Assembly (NCBI GenBank): GCA_030770425.1
Contig: JASJFT010000194.1
Location: 1 to 64,000, forward strand
Direction of reading: 5' to 3'
Source: Darksidea phi
Lineage: Eukaryota > Ascomycota > Dothideomycetes > Pleosporales > Lentitheciaceae
DNA: 64,000 bases
Both the position numbers and the translations under genes were made by a program. Of the stretch, positions 22,657 through 34,303 are shown piece after piece. How positions within the stretch are numbered: position 1 is the first letter of the stretch; each line of letters begins with the position of its first letter. Under the pieces are notes generated by a model. The model had not been told where the DNA came from, ran no database searches, and saw only the letters and a program-made list of their open reading frames with translations.

Positions 22657-24317
22657 TCATGGGTATCTCATAATCTCATCTTCATCCTCATCCTCATCCT
22701 CCACCTCTCTTAAAACACAAGGAGACAACGGTGTAATCGGACTCAGCATAGGGCTCGACATCCTCCTTGGACTTGACATCAAACTCGCCTCACTCAACCG
22801 CCATCCCACCTCCTTCTGGCTCTCCACAAGCGTCGGCGCACTCCCCAAACTCCCAATACTCCTCACCGTCTCTAGCACGTTGCCCTTCTCGCAGCAATCG
22901 GCCTGCTCGTACCGGTCGAGACTATTGCGCCGCGACTGCTTGCGTGACTTGGACATATACGAGCGGTTTTTCTTAAGAAAGTCGGAGGGGACGATGCGCG
23001 AAGGGGCTTTGGGGTCACGCATCTCTTTTGAGTGGGCGAGCGAGGAGGAGAAGTCGTCGTCGATGCAGGGCATGATCTTCCGGGCAATTCGGTGTCGGCG
23101 CGCCACGCGAGTGAAGGTAGATGAATTTGATGAGCTCCATTGCCAATCACTCCGAAACTCCCGCTCCATCGGTACGGCTTTTGTTTTGAAGTTGAAGACC
23201 CAGCGAGTGACTAGACCGCGCAGGATGGGGATGTTGGCTACGATGATTGCGACGTTGTTCTCGATGTGGTTGATGCAGTAGTCGATTGGGTAGGTCCAGT
23301 CTGTCTTGAACGATACGAAGAGGCGGTCGCGGTACGACAAGTAGATTTTGCCGGCGCCGATTCCTGTGACACTGCAAAAGGGTTAGCTGGAGAACGAAGC
23401 GTAGCCATTTGAAGGCACTCACGCTAAGCTGGAGGTGAAAACCGCTAGCACCACCAATCTCGATCTCAGCCGTGCGCTCATCATTCTGCGTACAATGATG
23501 AAAGGGATCGGGAAGATGAGAAGGTCGGTGAGGAGGTTGGCGCAAGTAATCCAGATCAGCATCTCGCCCATGCGATGCCGCCCCATGCAGTGTAGCCCTC
23601 CAAAAGTCCTCGGCTTCCAAGTGTTTCCTGTCTGTGGTGGGCATATAAAGATGTACAAGCACCATGGAATGAATGCGCTTCCGACAGTAAAGATGAGTAT
23701 GCCGTAGAGAACCTTCTTCAACCACTCAATGACAGAGCCGGCTCGTAGGAGAAGCAGTATGATGGAGGCTTTGACGAGTGGTAAGATGGGAATATTAAGG
23801 AGATTGAATGCCATGACGACCTGCAAAGAGTTAGCATTGGTCTTAATGCAACAGTGTAGAGACTTACCGCATAATATTCATCATAGCTCGGTTCTATCTC
23901 GTTTGGCGGGACGTCCACGATGTGTATGCCGACATGCCACATCTTAACATCTACGGTGCTGTTAGAAAATAAAGTGCGAAGATATGGGAGCGAGCAGCTA
24001 ACGTTTATAAGAGGGTCCTATTAGAGCTAGCGAGAGCAACGTTGGGAAGATGATCAACCAGTCGTCTACAAAGCCTCGTCAGCATTGTGCGATGGACAGC
24101 CGATAGCTTGCTACTCACCCCACCCAAGCCGAAGATTCAGCTTCCGTCTTGTGTATATCCTCAAAGCGACGAAAACCAAAGACAGTACCGGTGTGCCGTA
24201 AATCACGGCCAGGCATGTCTCTTGCAGCGGATACCTGGGCATTGCGACGACGAGGTGACCTTCTGGAAGGAATCGCGAAAACCACAAATGCGCGACATCG
24301 TGGGTGGGCTTTCTCAT
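22657..24317 (-). CDS. fungal rhodopsin-domain integral membrane protein (Pth11-like)
   Basis: Exons 24317-24119, 24065-24003, 23950-23868, 23820-23423 and 23371-22657, giving 485 aa from the first in-frame ATG; an upstream exon cannot be excluded because the frame stays open further 5'. The family comprises seven-helix plasma-membrane proteins, some acting as surface sensors during plant infection. Visible features: LAVIYGTPVLSLVFVALRIYTRR (TM1), GWDDWLIIFPTLLSL (TM2), EYYAVVMAFNLLNIPILPLVKASIILLLLR (TM3 region), ICPPQTGNTW with a loop Cys, ANLLTDLLIFPIPFIIVRRM, and INHIENNVAIIVANIPILRGLV (TM7 region). A cytosolic tail of about 200 residues is basic and Ser-rich and ends in the acidic repeat EVEDEDEDEDE. 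There is no CFEM domain. Confidence 0.85.
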
Positions 24318-27300
24318 ATAGGTAGCTTGCTGCACCACATTCCATGTGGCTACTAATCCCGGTCCACTTTGGCCGGCTGTCCATGTCTGGTTCTTCCCCC
24401 GCAATATACAAGGGTGGGCCGAATTAAATGGCGGGCCGCCTGCATCTATATGATCATCCCCAAGTTGACGAGTTAAAAGGCATCAATTCACGTGTGTCTG
24501 GTGACACACTATAATTTCTGCGTAGTATACTTGCCATTTGAATAAAGGTGTCCCCCCACCCTATAGTCGAACTTGGAAGAATCTGGCCATTAAATTTAGC
24601 TTCATGAACTTTCTTCCGAACGGCCACATGTATATGAGGCGGGCCCTCGGCGGCGTGAAAAGAGCCGACACCCCGTCTGGCCTGAAGGAAGACAAGCGAG
24701 GGTTTCGCGTGGTCCACACCAGAAGGCTCCTGAGACGCTTGTGGCGACGGCGTCATTTCACGAACGCATGCTGGCAGATTTCGTGTTACACATGTACTCA
24801 TCCCATGGGAGAAACTTCGCTAGGGGTGCTGCAAGTATCGCAGCTTCTGGTATTATTGATTTTGCCGATCCCTGCCCCACGACTTTGGGCGTGGCCGCGG
24901 AAGATAGTATGATGGGGACAAGACGATAACTTTTGGTTTAACGGTGCTCATGTGTTCTAATCGTAGAGCCTCTACCGCCTATGCTCCATGACCGGAAGGT
25001 CGAAACCGAGAAGTGAATTCGGACGGAAGAACTAAGCGGAGTCTGCCAGGATATGCGCGAGGTTACCGGTCCAAGCCAATGCCATGTAGCAGCCGATGCA
25101 AAAGCCGATGCTGCTTTTCATATAGCCATCATCGCGCCAGCAGGCACCCCACAAATCCGAGGAGGGCACAATATTGCCCGCGACCGCTCAATACCCAGAA
25201 TCTTAATAGGTAGTGGTGGATGCGTTCGGCCTGGCGGCCCTGCACATTTCTCCGGGCTCTTTTGTCTCGGTGGTGTTTGCAATCATGTGCCTCTCCCGTC
25301 AAGTCGCTGCCCGGAAGTGCTGAAACTTGTGAGGAGGTTAGCCCAGAGCAGCCTGTAGTTGCACAATACTGCGACGTGCATTACAACGTCGGAACGAGAG
25401 ATGCCCACATACAGCGTTAATAAAATGAAGTTGGTGAAGTAGCTAATTGGGAGCAGGAGAGTAACGGAAGGTACTGGCCTCAAAGACCCGGAATATGCGA
25501 TAACGCTGTCATGCCGTGACGAAAAAGGCATTCGTCCCGGCTACTACTCATTCGGTATGCGATAACGCTAAGCTTCTCAGTCATGCACGTGACACTCGTA
25601 GACTCATACCTTTAGAAATTGCAGGGTCTATTACTTCGGCACCGTCAAGAATAGATCGTTATATCCAAAGTCTGTTCTATCTCAATCTCACATAGTCTTA
25701 CATTGCATTGAAAGCAGACTGTAGCGGAGTAAGCCAAGACTTACAGACAGCGGGCGTGTCCATTCCCGCATTGCTTCACCCCACCACCACTTTCCGCGCC
25801 CTGCCCATGAATACTAGCAGCGTGCTGGCTTCTGCCCCGTTGATTTTGCATTCAATTTCGTGTAGCGCGTTTCGTCCTCTTATCCAAGATGTCATCATGG
25901 CTTAGTACTCTAGGAGTGCCCGCGGCAACGCTGGATCTAAAATTATAGCTTGCTAGAGACGTCCTGATAATGCCAATGGTTGTTGCGGACAGCATTGCTA
26001 GGAGGCATTTCTCGCGATGATCCAGAGGTCGTGCGTCCGATTATTACATTCATCTTGACATATCGATCGCGCAAGCACCTACATCATCCGGGGAATCTTC
26101 ATAGGACATACTCCTATGGCCTTTCAGGCGCTGAAAAAGCGCATATAGGGCTCGATCGTTCGAATATCAGAAGTACTGCGCGGATACTTCTCAAACAGGA
26201 TGTCTTTTCACGCCGCTACCCAGATCGATATGGCTAGGCTTGCAGTTATCACGCCGCTCCTCAGATATATGAGCTCTACGAATCTACCTCTCAAGCATGG
26301 TCCAAGGTGCTTTCTTCTGTCTGCTTAGCAATTTGGTACATCGCGAAAAGGCTCGAGTCCTTTTTACTGTTGGCTCAATCTCTCTGCGAGAACGCCTCTA
26401 AGAGTGTTTTGCGTACCGCACATTCGGGTGTACAAGAATGCGCTTTCAGTCTTTTCAACCATCATCGCTTGTCGCATTTATAGCTACAATGATCGAAACC
26501 TATCTGGAAAGGCCAAGGACATCGGGATAGCCGCAGACCAAGAGTTCATCATCACCGTTACTATGAACGCCCCTCGGTAATCGCTGCCCTTTGGTCTTTC
26601 AACTCGACTAAGATGGTGTGGCTAGAGAGGCTATGTGTGCATATACACTAGACGGAAATTCGATGCACTGTCACTGGACGATTTCGCGTCCACTGTTCAC
26701 ACATTCCCGATAGTATGTATCAACTTGTTGGTACATAATCACTTAGAGCCTTGCCGCATGCACGGCAAACAAAATGCGTCGGCCAACCGATTTCTGGTAG
26801 CTGGCACGTTTCAGGTCGGGCAACTTGCACTCCGCGCTCGTGGACCACACACGTCATTCCCGTCATCGCACCGTCGTTCTAGTCGATTCCTAAACTTTTG
26901 ATGGAGAGCGAAATTTTGATCGGAAGGTCTGGATTCTAGACTTTTGCGGGAAAAGTCTCGGCATTTGAAGGCGGGCAATCGTTTCATTACCGATCCGCTC
27001 GGATGTCACTTTTACACCAGTGGCTTGGCTTCGAGTTGTCAGGCGCTGGCGAGTTGACAGTGGCACTTGATTGGCGACGACGCTAAACACTACCGTGCAG
27101 GACTTGAGGGTACGGTTAACCTCCTCTACAGTTAACTGTCGTAGGCGCTCAGAAAGTGGGTCAGTAGATGGTATTGAGGAAACCGAACCGAATTGCAAAT
27201 ATTAACACGCCGTGATGTGATCGGGAGCGAAGAGCATTCTCTAGCGCGACAATGGCGTTTTCGCGCTGCATATGTGGTACCTTGCAGGGAGAAATGAAAG

Positions 27301-28284
27301 CGTGCGCCCGCCACTTCAGACTACTGGGCGCCATCGCACAGGCACATGTGAGAACGATAAGTAACGCTGTTGCCACGCGCATTATCACTCTGCCTGCGCT
27401 GGCGGGAAATCAACAGGTCGCCGAAGTCCGGCTGGAAATAAGATAGCCACGGGATCCGAACTCCTGCATTGTGCAGACGCCAACAAGTCATTCACATCTC
27501 CACATTTGCGTAGGCTGGCTGAGGGTTCAAATTATGAGAAAAGTTTCCCATGGTACCAAAGAAACGGAGTGTTTAAAGTGACGATATTTCGGCGATTTTA
27601 AGTGGTCAATTCGGTTTCGGAAACGACATAGGCGAAGGCATGCTGCAGGGGAACGCAGTAGCCTTGCGCCAAGTGGTTTGAGGATCAGCCACCGGCGATC
27701 CGCTCGCAGGTGCTTTTCGACCGCTGGCGATCACAGCGTGGTGCCTGGATCCCGGTGCTAAACTGAGCGGCTCGAACTGTCTCCACAATTGCTTGTCAAA
27801 CAACATATGCCATTGGCTGTTCGTTCGTTCTGTTTCCCACCACAGCGTTTAGCAAGCCACAGTGCCAAAACTTACCGAATGCTCCGAAGGAGTCGGACTT
27901 CCCCTAGCTAATTTTACTCCGTCTCTCGACCACATTCGGCATACGTTATGACCTTTTAGCGCTCAGCAAGTGGCATCCCGCCCGATTACTGTTCGTGGAC
28001 GGTCTGCTATGGGGCGCTCCCTGCCGTCCCTTGTCAGCAACGTGGGAAAGCGGCAATTTCGCGTGGATGTACAAAATACCGTGTCCCCCATCCTTTCCTA
28101 CATCGTGTCACGCACATCTGGCTTCCGGTACAGGAATACCATCCATTCTTTCAGTTCTTTGTCATTCATTGTTTAGAGTCCGAGACTCAATTACATTCAC
28201 TCAAAACACAACTCATTCTTTTGCTGATCGTACCTTTCCAATCTTTACCCGATCATCATCCAATTCCTGTCGATATCAAACAGA
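24318..28284. other. large gene-poor stretch, 4 kb
   Basis: No intact gene found on either strand. A possible MFS transporter relic is entered separately (about 24990-25531, minus). Other frames (24454-24912, 26635-26901, 26890-27198, 27606-27806) are short, overlap in opposite senses and show no known motif. The 5' flank of the DUF1996 gene occupies the right end. Confidence 0.5.
24990..25531 (-). pseudogene. possible decayed MFS (ACS-type) transporter fragment
   Basis: Read on the minus strand with frame changes and stops. A hydrophobic stretch TLLLPISYFTNFILLTLYVG is followed by IANTTETKEP, then AVAGNIVPSSDLW and IGFCIGCYMALAW. The order resembles the TM9-TM11 part of Dal5-type carriers (SNVAGHTKK ... 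GNIIGPQ ... hydrophobic segment). At least two in-frame stops separate the pieces. The match is weak and by eye. Confidence 0.3.
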
Positions 28285-29824
28285 ATGCTGAATCTCTTCG
28301 CATTTACGGCCGGGTTGGCCGCTACGGCCTCTGCCTTCGACTGCCATGGCCCTTATTTCAGTTTCTACAACCGTGCTGGCCCTGCTATGTCCTTCCAGAG
28401 GCTCGATCCTGCCCTTTTCCCCGGCCAGCAGAGCCCTCATCTTCACTCCTTCGATGGTGGAAATGGCCTCGCCGCCGATATGACGTTTGAGACCACCCAG
28501 GAGTCGACATGCACCACTGCTCGCATTAAGTCGGACAAGAGCTTGTACTGGCGCCCTACCCTCTTCTGGAACGGGAACAACACCGGTTTCTACAAGGTCC
28601 CTGATAAGTTCCTCAAGATTTACTACAAGTTCGGAGACTCTGGAAACACCAAGGCTAAAGTCTCTGAGTTCCCTGAGAATTTCCAGATGATTGCTGGTGA
28701 TCCATTCAAGCGCGCAGACGGCGACAACCCTGCTGGCATCAAGTGGGCCTGCCTTGGCGACAATTACTCCAGAATTGATGCCAAGGGTTTCCCCAAAGGC
28801 TTCACTTCTTGCAAGGAGGGCCTCACCTCCGAGATCACCTTCCCTTCCTGCTGGAACGGAAAGGAGATTGACCCTAAAAGCCCGTCCTCCCATATGGCGT
28901 GGCCCACTAACTCCGGCAAAGGTCTCGATGCCTGCCCTGAGGGTTTCAAGGCTGCTCGCTTCCCCACTATCTTCATCGAGTTCTGGTATGATGTCTCTGG
29001 CTTCGACGGGCAGTATAGTGCCGACGATGTCCCATGGTCGCTTGCCAACGGTGACCCAACTGGCTTCGGCTTCCACGCTGATTTCCGCAATGGCTGGGAG
29101 AAGGGTGTTCTTGCTAAGGCTACTGCCGACGATGGTTACTGCAACTGTGGTTGCGGGTGCGGCAACGATCAGATGAAGGAGTGCTTCGGTGCCGACAACG
29201 TCAACGATGATAACGATGCCGATTTTAAGTCTTGCTCTGCGAAGCCTGCTTTCTCCATCGATAGCACGATGGCTATCGACAAGCTCCCAGGTTGCAACCC
29301 CCTTCAAGCTGGCCCTGAGAGGGCCACCCAAGCGACAGGTCCTGGTTGCACTGCTGCTGCCGCTGCCTCATCGTCCGGTGACATCAAGACCCCTGCTGCA
29401 GGATCCTCTGCCAGCGGAGCATCTAGTACCAAGGCCGCTGCTACGACCGAGAAGGCTACCGCTGAAGCAGAAGCCGAATCGACGGATTTCCCGACTCTTA
29501 GTCGGACGGTGGTGAACAAGGGCGAGACACACATTGGCAAAGCCGGTGATGGTGATGCCGCCGCCATTGCGACCAAGACCAAGGGGTATGTTACCTTTAC
29601 CGCAAAACAATGATCATCACCTTACTGACTCTTCCAGCTATAACACCATTTTACCCTCCTTGTCGCCCGTTTCCAGCACTGCTGGCGCAGTCGGCCCCAA
29701 CGCTACCTCTTGCGACGTACGAACCGCCTACGCTACCGTCACCAACACTGCAACCGTTACCGTCTCAGCTGGTAGCTATATGGTCCGACACAAGAGGCAC
29801 GGTGATTTGCACCACAAGCATTAG
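28285..29824 (+). CDS. secreted DUF1996 domain protein, 495 aa
   Basis: Exons 28285-29585 and 29638-29824; the first exon runs into a stop just after a GTATGT donor, and splicing (phase 2) adds 62 residues. The signal peptide is MLNLFAFTAGLAATASA. DUF1996 begins right after it, with hallmarks RLDPALFPGQQSPHLHSFDGG, TARIKSDKSLYWRPTLF, CLGD, FPSCWNGKEID, SSHMAWP, CPEGFKAARFPTIFIEFWYD, and FHADFRNGWEKGVL. A Cys-rich patch (CNCGCGCGN) follows. The C-terminal third is Ala/Ser/Thr-rich, like a glycosylated stalk, ending in a His/Lys/Arg-rich tail. The domain is common in secreted fungal proteins, sometimes with WSC domains; no WSC is present here. The biochemical function of DUF1996 is unknown to me. 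Confidence 0.9.
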
Positions 29825-30810
29825 ATGCTTGCCATAGAATTGAGAATTAGACCGGTATGGACAGGCGCTACATGGGAGGGGCTTCGGTTTTTATTTAAAC
29901 GGCCATTGATGATATACAATTACCGCGCTCAACGCAGCGCTGCTTTGCGGGACAGCGCCTATGCCCCAGCGCCTCAACTTCGATTCTGACTGGATCTTTT
30001 CCAGACTTTTTTCATTCCATCGTATATATAGCCCGGCTATGTTGGACATCGATCCCATACATACACTTCATTGCAATTGAATGACAAAGAGCTTTGTTCA
30101 AATCACCATTTGTGCCAACCAACCATGCATTCCTAGTAGACAACATAAAGTGGAACAAGATACACGCTTAGCTAGATAGTTCAACGTCGAAGGATTCATT
30201 CAACACTCTTCGCGCATCCCAACCCTAAGGCCGTACCCGTAGAAGTAAGAGCTGGCAAAGGGCAGCTTGTCCGAAGAATTCCCTCAAACAAAGTCATTAT
30301 AGACTTGATATCAGGGTTGGAGATTAGGATACGCTTGCAACATCGTTTGCGCCGGGTGAGGCTGTTGGATGTTGTCGGGTGTTGGGATCAACGCGGCGGT
30401 TTGCCGGGTTTGGGGCGGTCGAGGAAAAAGAAAATACTTGGCCGACGTTAGAAAGGCGGTCCTTACCCGCGTCGGAGATTAAAGGTGGTTTTTCCAGATT
30501 ATGCTTTTTTGGGGTCGGCTAAACGATGGCCATGTTGAAATGTGGCGTGCGGCGTAGGTGGTGCGGCAAGGAGGTGGACGGCGAGGGCCGGAGTTAGTCA
30601 TAAATGGCTTAGCGATGTTTCATGGCTGGGAGCTGCGAAGCACTGGGCGCCCACGACTTCTCATACAATTAGTTCTACTTGCGTTGGCCGAGCTGCCAAT
30701 AAGAGTTGCTTTGCGTCTTGACGTGGACGTTTTTTCGGCAATAAAAATCTCGACGAAGCGATGACAACGGTCACCGTTCGAGACAACGGCGTAGCGCCTT
30801 TGAATCGAAC
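29825..30810. other. intergenic, about 1 kb
   Basis: 3' flank of the DUF1996 gene and upstream of the FAD-oxidase relic. No feature seen. Confidence 0.5.
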
Positions 30811-32196
30811 TTGTGTGAAGGTGTCTTCAAGCTAGATGAAGAATTTAACAGCTTTAAAATCATTCCATGTATCCGCAAAATCTTCCTAAAGTCACAAGAA
30901 ATCCCGTCCGGCAAGGCTTCGCGCATGTATGCAAGCGAGCACTCGATAGCCGGGATGCTCAGCGCAGAGCAAACAAGAACTTCCTCGTCCTCCAGGGTCG
31001 TAAAAGAACCGTAAAATATATCATAACAATGGTACCATTATTGTAGGCGCGGGACAGCTTTGGAGACATGTGGATCAGAAGATTGAGGCGGAGGCGCCCG
31101 GTTACTCTGGTATCATTGCCTTCCGCAGTTGCGATCGAAAAAGCGAAGATGAGTCTAATCATACGCAGTTCCTAGCGCGAGATGTACTTACGCCAGCGTT
31201 GGCGGTGGCACACTACAGGGCAGCGTATCCTGGATGCCTTCAGAACACGGGCTAACCTCCCGCCCGCATAATCTGCTCGATGCGCAAATCGTCCTCATGG
31301 ACGGCACTCTCAGATCGAGTTCTGACGATCCCGAGCTGCTTCGGGCTCTCCGCGGTGGGGACGCGTGCGGAATCATGACAGCCCTCAAGATCCGTGCTTA
31401 CCGCTATCTCCAGAAAGTGTATTCCGGAATGATTCTTTACCCACGGATCGCCCTGGACGAACTAGCTAGAAAGGTGCCGAAGTCTACAGAGCAGAATAAA
31501 GATGCGAAAGTAGCTATGCATCTCTGCTGTCCAGACATGACGAGTGGCGCTTTCGTTGGTAAACCAAACGTCCCTGGACTCGGAATAGTTGTTTATGACG
31601 CCCATGCTGAAGCTCACGGACGCGAAGTCTTTAAGTGGGCGTTGGATATAGCTGGTGCAACGGTACGACTACGCCTGGCTGACTTCTTTTATACTTGGCC
31701 CCAGGAGAATGTGATGAAATTGACGGAATGGTGTGTGTCTACAGGAAGCGTTCCACTCAGTACAGTCGAGAAGAGCGACAGGCTGGCCGCGCGCTCGTTA
31801 TCGCCACATCCTGCAACTAGGCACCGTGCACTGAATCGGTACAGCACACCAGATGCACATCGGTTTGCCGTGGAGCGGTTGGGGCGGAAACTTGTGAGCG
31901 GTACAGTGTGGGGGATTGCCTGCCGCGGGGTTTCGAAGAGTTTCATGATATTGAACAGGTATGTCTTCCTTTCCAATGGGATTGTAGAGAAAGAGAGAGG
32001 TCGAACCGGATGAATATGTGTGTTAACGCTTGGGCAGATATTCGGAGAGAATGTGGAGGAGTTGATGGGGGTTAAGAAGAGGGGCGATCCGAGGAATTGG
32101 TTGAGAGGGGCTTACGAGCTACAAGAATGTAAAGAGTGGGGATGGGAAGAGGGGGAATCCTTCTTAGGAGTTAAAATAGAATCAATCTTTCCTTAA
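30811..32196 (+). pseudogene. decayed BBE-type FAD-linked oxidase
   Basis: The body is recognisable as a berberine-bridge-enzyme-like oxidase. NNGTIIVGAGQLWRHVD starts at about 31025. A possible intron (about 31112-31169) then joins it to EAPGYS and PSARCTYASVGGGTL, followed by GSVSWMPSEHGLTSRPHNLL and DPELLRALRGG. The C-terminal piece FGENVEELMGVKKRGDPRN resembles the BBE end and stops at 32196. Several things argue for decay. Upstream of 31025 the frame meets a TAA with no usable acceptor, and the FAD histidine motif (RSGGH) is missing. The 30811-31014 frame shows only a vague N-terminal resemblance (HSIAGMLSAEQT). The GTATGT/CAG intron near 31958-32037 does not keep frame. The middle (31640-31900) diverges strongly. 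An alternative is a functional gene with splices I failed to find. Confidence 0.55.
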
Positions 32197-32440
32197 GCGC
32201 TAGACCGCATGGCGTTTCCGTCGGAAAAGGAAAACGGCACCTCATTTAGCTTAGCGGAGCAATTTCTGATTGGTCCGATATCGCTACTTCTAAACAGAGC
32301 CCTACACACAAGATACCATAACCCCCAAGACGCCCTACTACATCATCATTTCCCTTCTACACGACACCAATCAACCTCCCTCCCCTGTGTGTTCTCCAAA
32401 GCCCAGCAAAAACGCCAATCGCATGACTCAAGAAGCAACA

Positions 32441-33294
32441 ATGGCGTCGAATGGCATACCACCCCCAGCACCAGCACCAGCCCAACACAGCAACCCCATC
32501 GCCTCCGCAAAAACCCAAGAAGCAACCCAAAACTACACCTTCCGTCCCGCCCTCACCAGCGACATTCCCGCCCTACAAATCATGATCGAAGAATCCCTCC
32601 GCGGCCTAGGAAAAGCACACTACACAGAAGCCGAGCTCGACGGCTCGATAGGCTATCTCTTCGGGCCGGACACATTGCTACTCCACGTGAGCCCTCCTTC
32701 CCCTGCTCCATCTCTATATCCTTCCCGTTCTCTATCTCCGTCTCCACATCTCTCTCTCTCTAGGCGAAAAGAAAAAGGAATGTTGTTGTTGATGATGGTG
32801 GTGGTGGTAATTGTAGGACCGCACGTATTTCATACTACATCCGCAGTCGTCGCCAGATATCATCTGCGCATGCGGCGGCTGGTCGTTCCGACGGACGCTT
32901 TACGGTGCAGATACGGCGCCGGGACGTATGCCTGAGGCGAGGGATCCAGCGACGGAACGAGCCAGCATACGGGCTATTTTTACGCATCCTGATTGGGCGC
33001 GGAAGGGATTGGGAACGGTATGTCCTTTCTATATATATATCTGAGCTCGAGGCCGCACGTTCTAACCTAAACCCATGGGCTTTTTAGATGATGATGCGAT
33101 ATTGCGAGCGTAAAGCTCGCGAGGGAGGTTTTGAGAGGCTGGAAATGGGAGCGACGTTGTCGGGGGTGGCGTTGTACGAGAAGTGCGGGTATGTGCGGAG
33201 CGGGAAGGAGGATTGTGTGAGGTGTCCTAATGGAGAGGGCATAAGGATTGTGCATATGATCAAAGACTGCGCGGGGACTGAGGAGAGGGAGTAA
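32441..33294 (+). CDS. GNAT family N-acetyltransferase, 217 aa
   Basis: Exons 32441-32686, 32817-33017 and 33088-33294. Transfers an acetyl group from acetyl-CoA to an unknown amine. I use the ATG at 32441 (MASNGIPPP) for its better context (A at -3, G at +4); one at 32423 is possible. Domain landmarks: YTFRPALTSDIPALQIMIEESL (strand 1/helix 1), the long central strand ERASIRAIFTHPDWARKGLGT with the R/Q-x-x-G-x-G/A type CoA loop at the exon 2/3 junction, CERKAREGGFERLEMGATL, and ALYEKCGYVRSGKE near the C-terminus. The first intron is long (130 nt) and contains a second AG at 32762-32763 that would break frame, so I use 32816. N-terminus is Pro/Ala-rich. Confidence 0.85.
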
Positions 33295-34303
33295 ATATCG
33301 ACCCTTGGAGTTGGTGGTACAGAGTCAATAAAACTAAACTAGAGGAACGTCAGTAGCTATTGGTCTGAACTAGGAGCTGCGCTCTTTAGACATTGTGACG
33401 TGCATAACGAGGCCTAGTATGCATATGGAGTTCTAAGACGGAGTTATACCGCGAACTCGGGCCCTCCTCGCAGCAATCGGTCTGCATCACAGGCACATCA
33501 CAACCGTCACATTCGGAAAACCATTGGAACATGTAAACGCGTATGGTTTTATTAAGCATATGGCCTCGCCACCCGAAGCCCCGCAAGTCGCAAAAGGAAA
33601 CCACTTTACTCGTACAATTTTGACGATGCAAGAGTAGAAAGAGATCAACTCCGTATAAAGTCGTTTGGAGTGCAATAAATACCAGTCTTCGAGCTCGCCA
33701 ATCGATGCGAGACCTGTCGGCAGAAACCCAAAAGGTATTTGATTGCTCCGAAGGAAAGGTAGCCAAAGGTAGCCAGGATAGGCCGCGCAAAGTATGGACA
33801 TGAACGCAGTGACAAATTTTTGGTGGAAAGTCCGGGAAAGAGATCGAAGGTATCATGTTGTGTCCACAGTGATGCATTTAAAACGTGAACGTCGGCATCG
33901 CAAATTGTGAGATCCACCAAATGAAGCAGCCGTACAAACACTGCTACCGGAGGCATGGTCATATAAGAGTAATCGGTCCGTTTGCAGTCATTCACCGATA
34001 ACCAAAGCGGCGATACAACTTAAGGTGATGAGCGTCCGTTCATGTAATGGTGTAAGAAAAGCTGGGAGATTCGGTCGAGCGATCAAGCGCGCATGTATAA
34101 GCAAGCTCGAGTCCTGCGGAAAGGTCACCATAATGTACGACGACTTAGCATGCATATCGGTCGTCGAGAAAAAGTGTCGAGAAAATCCGGTCGGAAGTCA
34201 TGCCACACACAATCAAGTCCATAGCAACGGTCATGCAAGCAAGCATCAATCGACGAGGGCGCAGCAACCTGGGCATCACTCAAACGTGTACACATCAGGC
34301 AGC
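33295..34303. other. intergenic, convergent 3' ends, 1 kb
   Basis: Between the GNAT and KH genes. Minus-strand frames at 33386-33995 overlap one another and show no known motif. Nothing else seen. Confidence 0.55.

Noticed and set aside
28276..29331. 351-codon minus-strand frame
   Set aside because: Antisense shadow of the DUF1996 coding exon.
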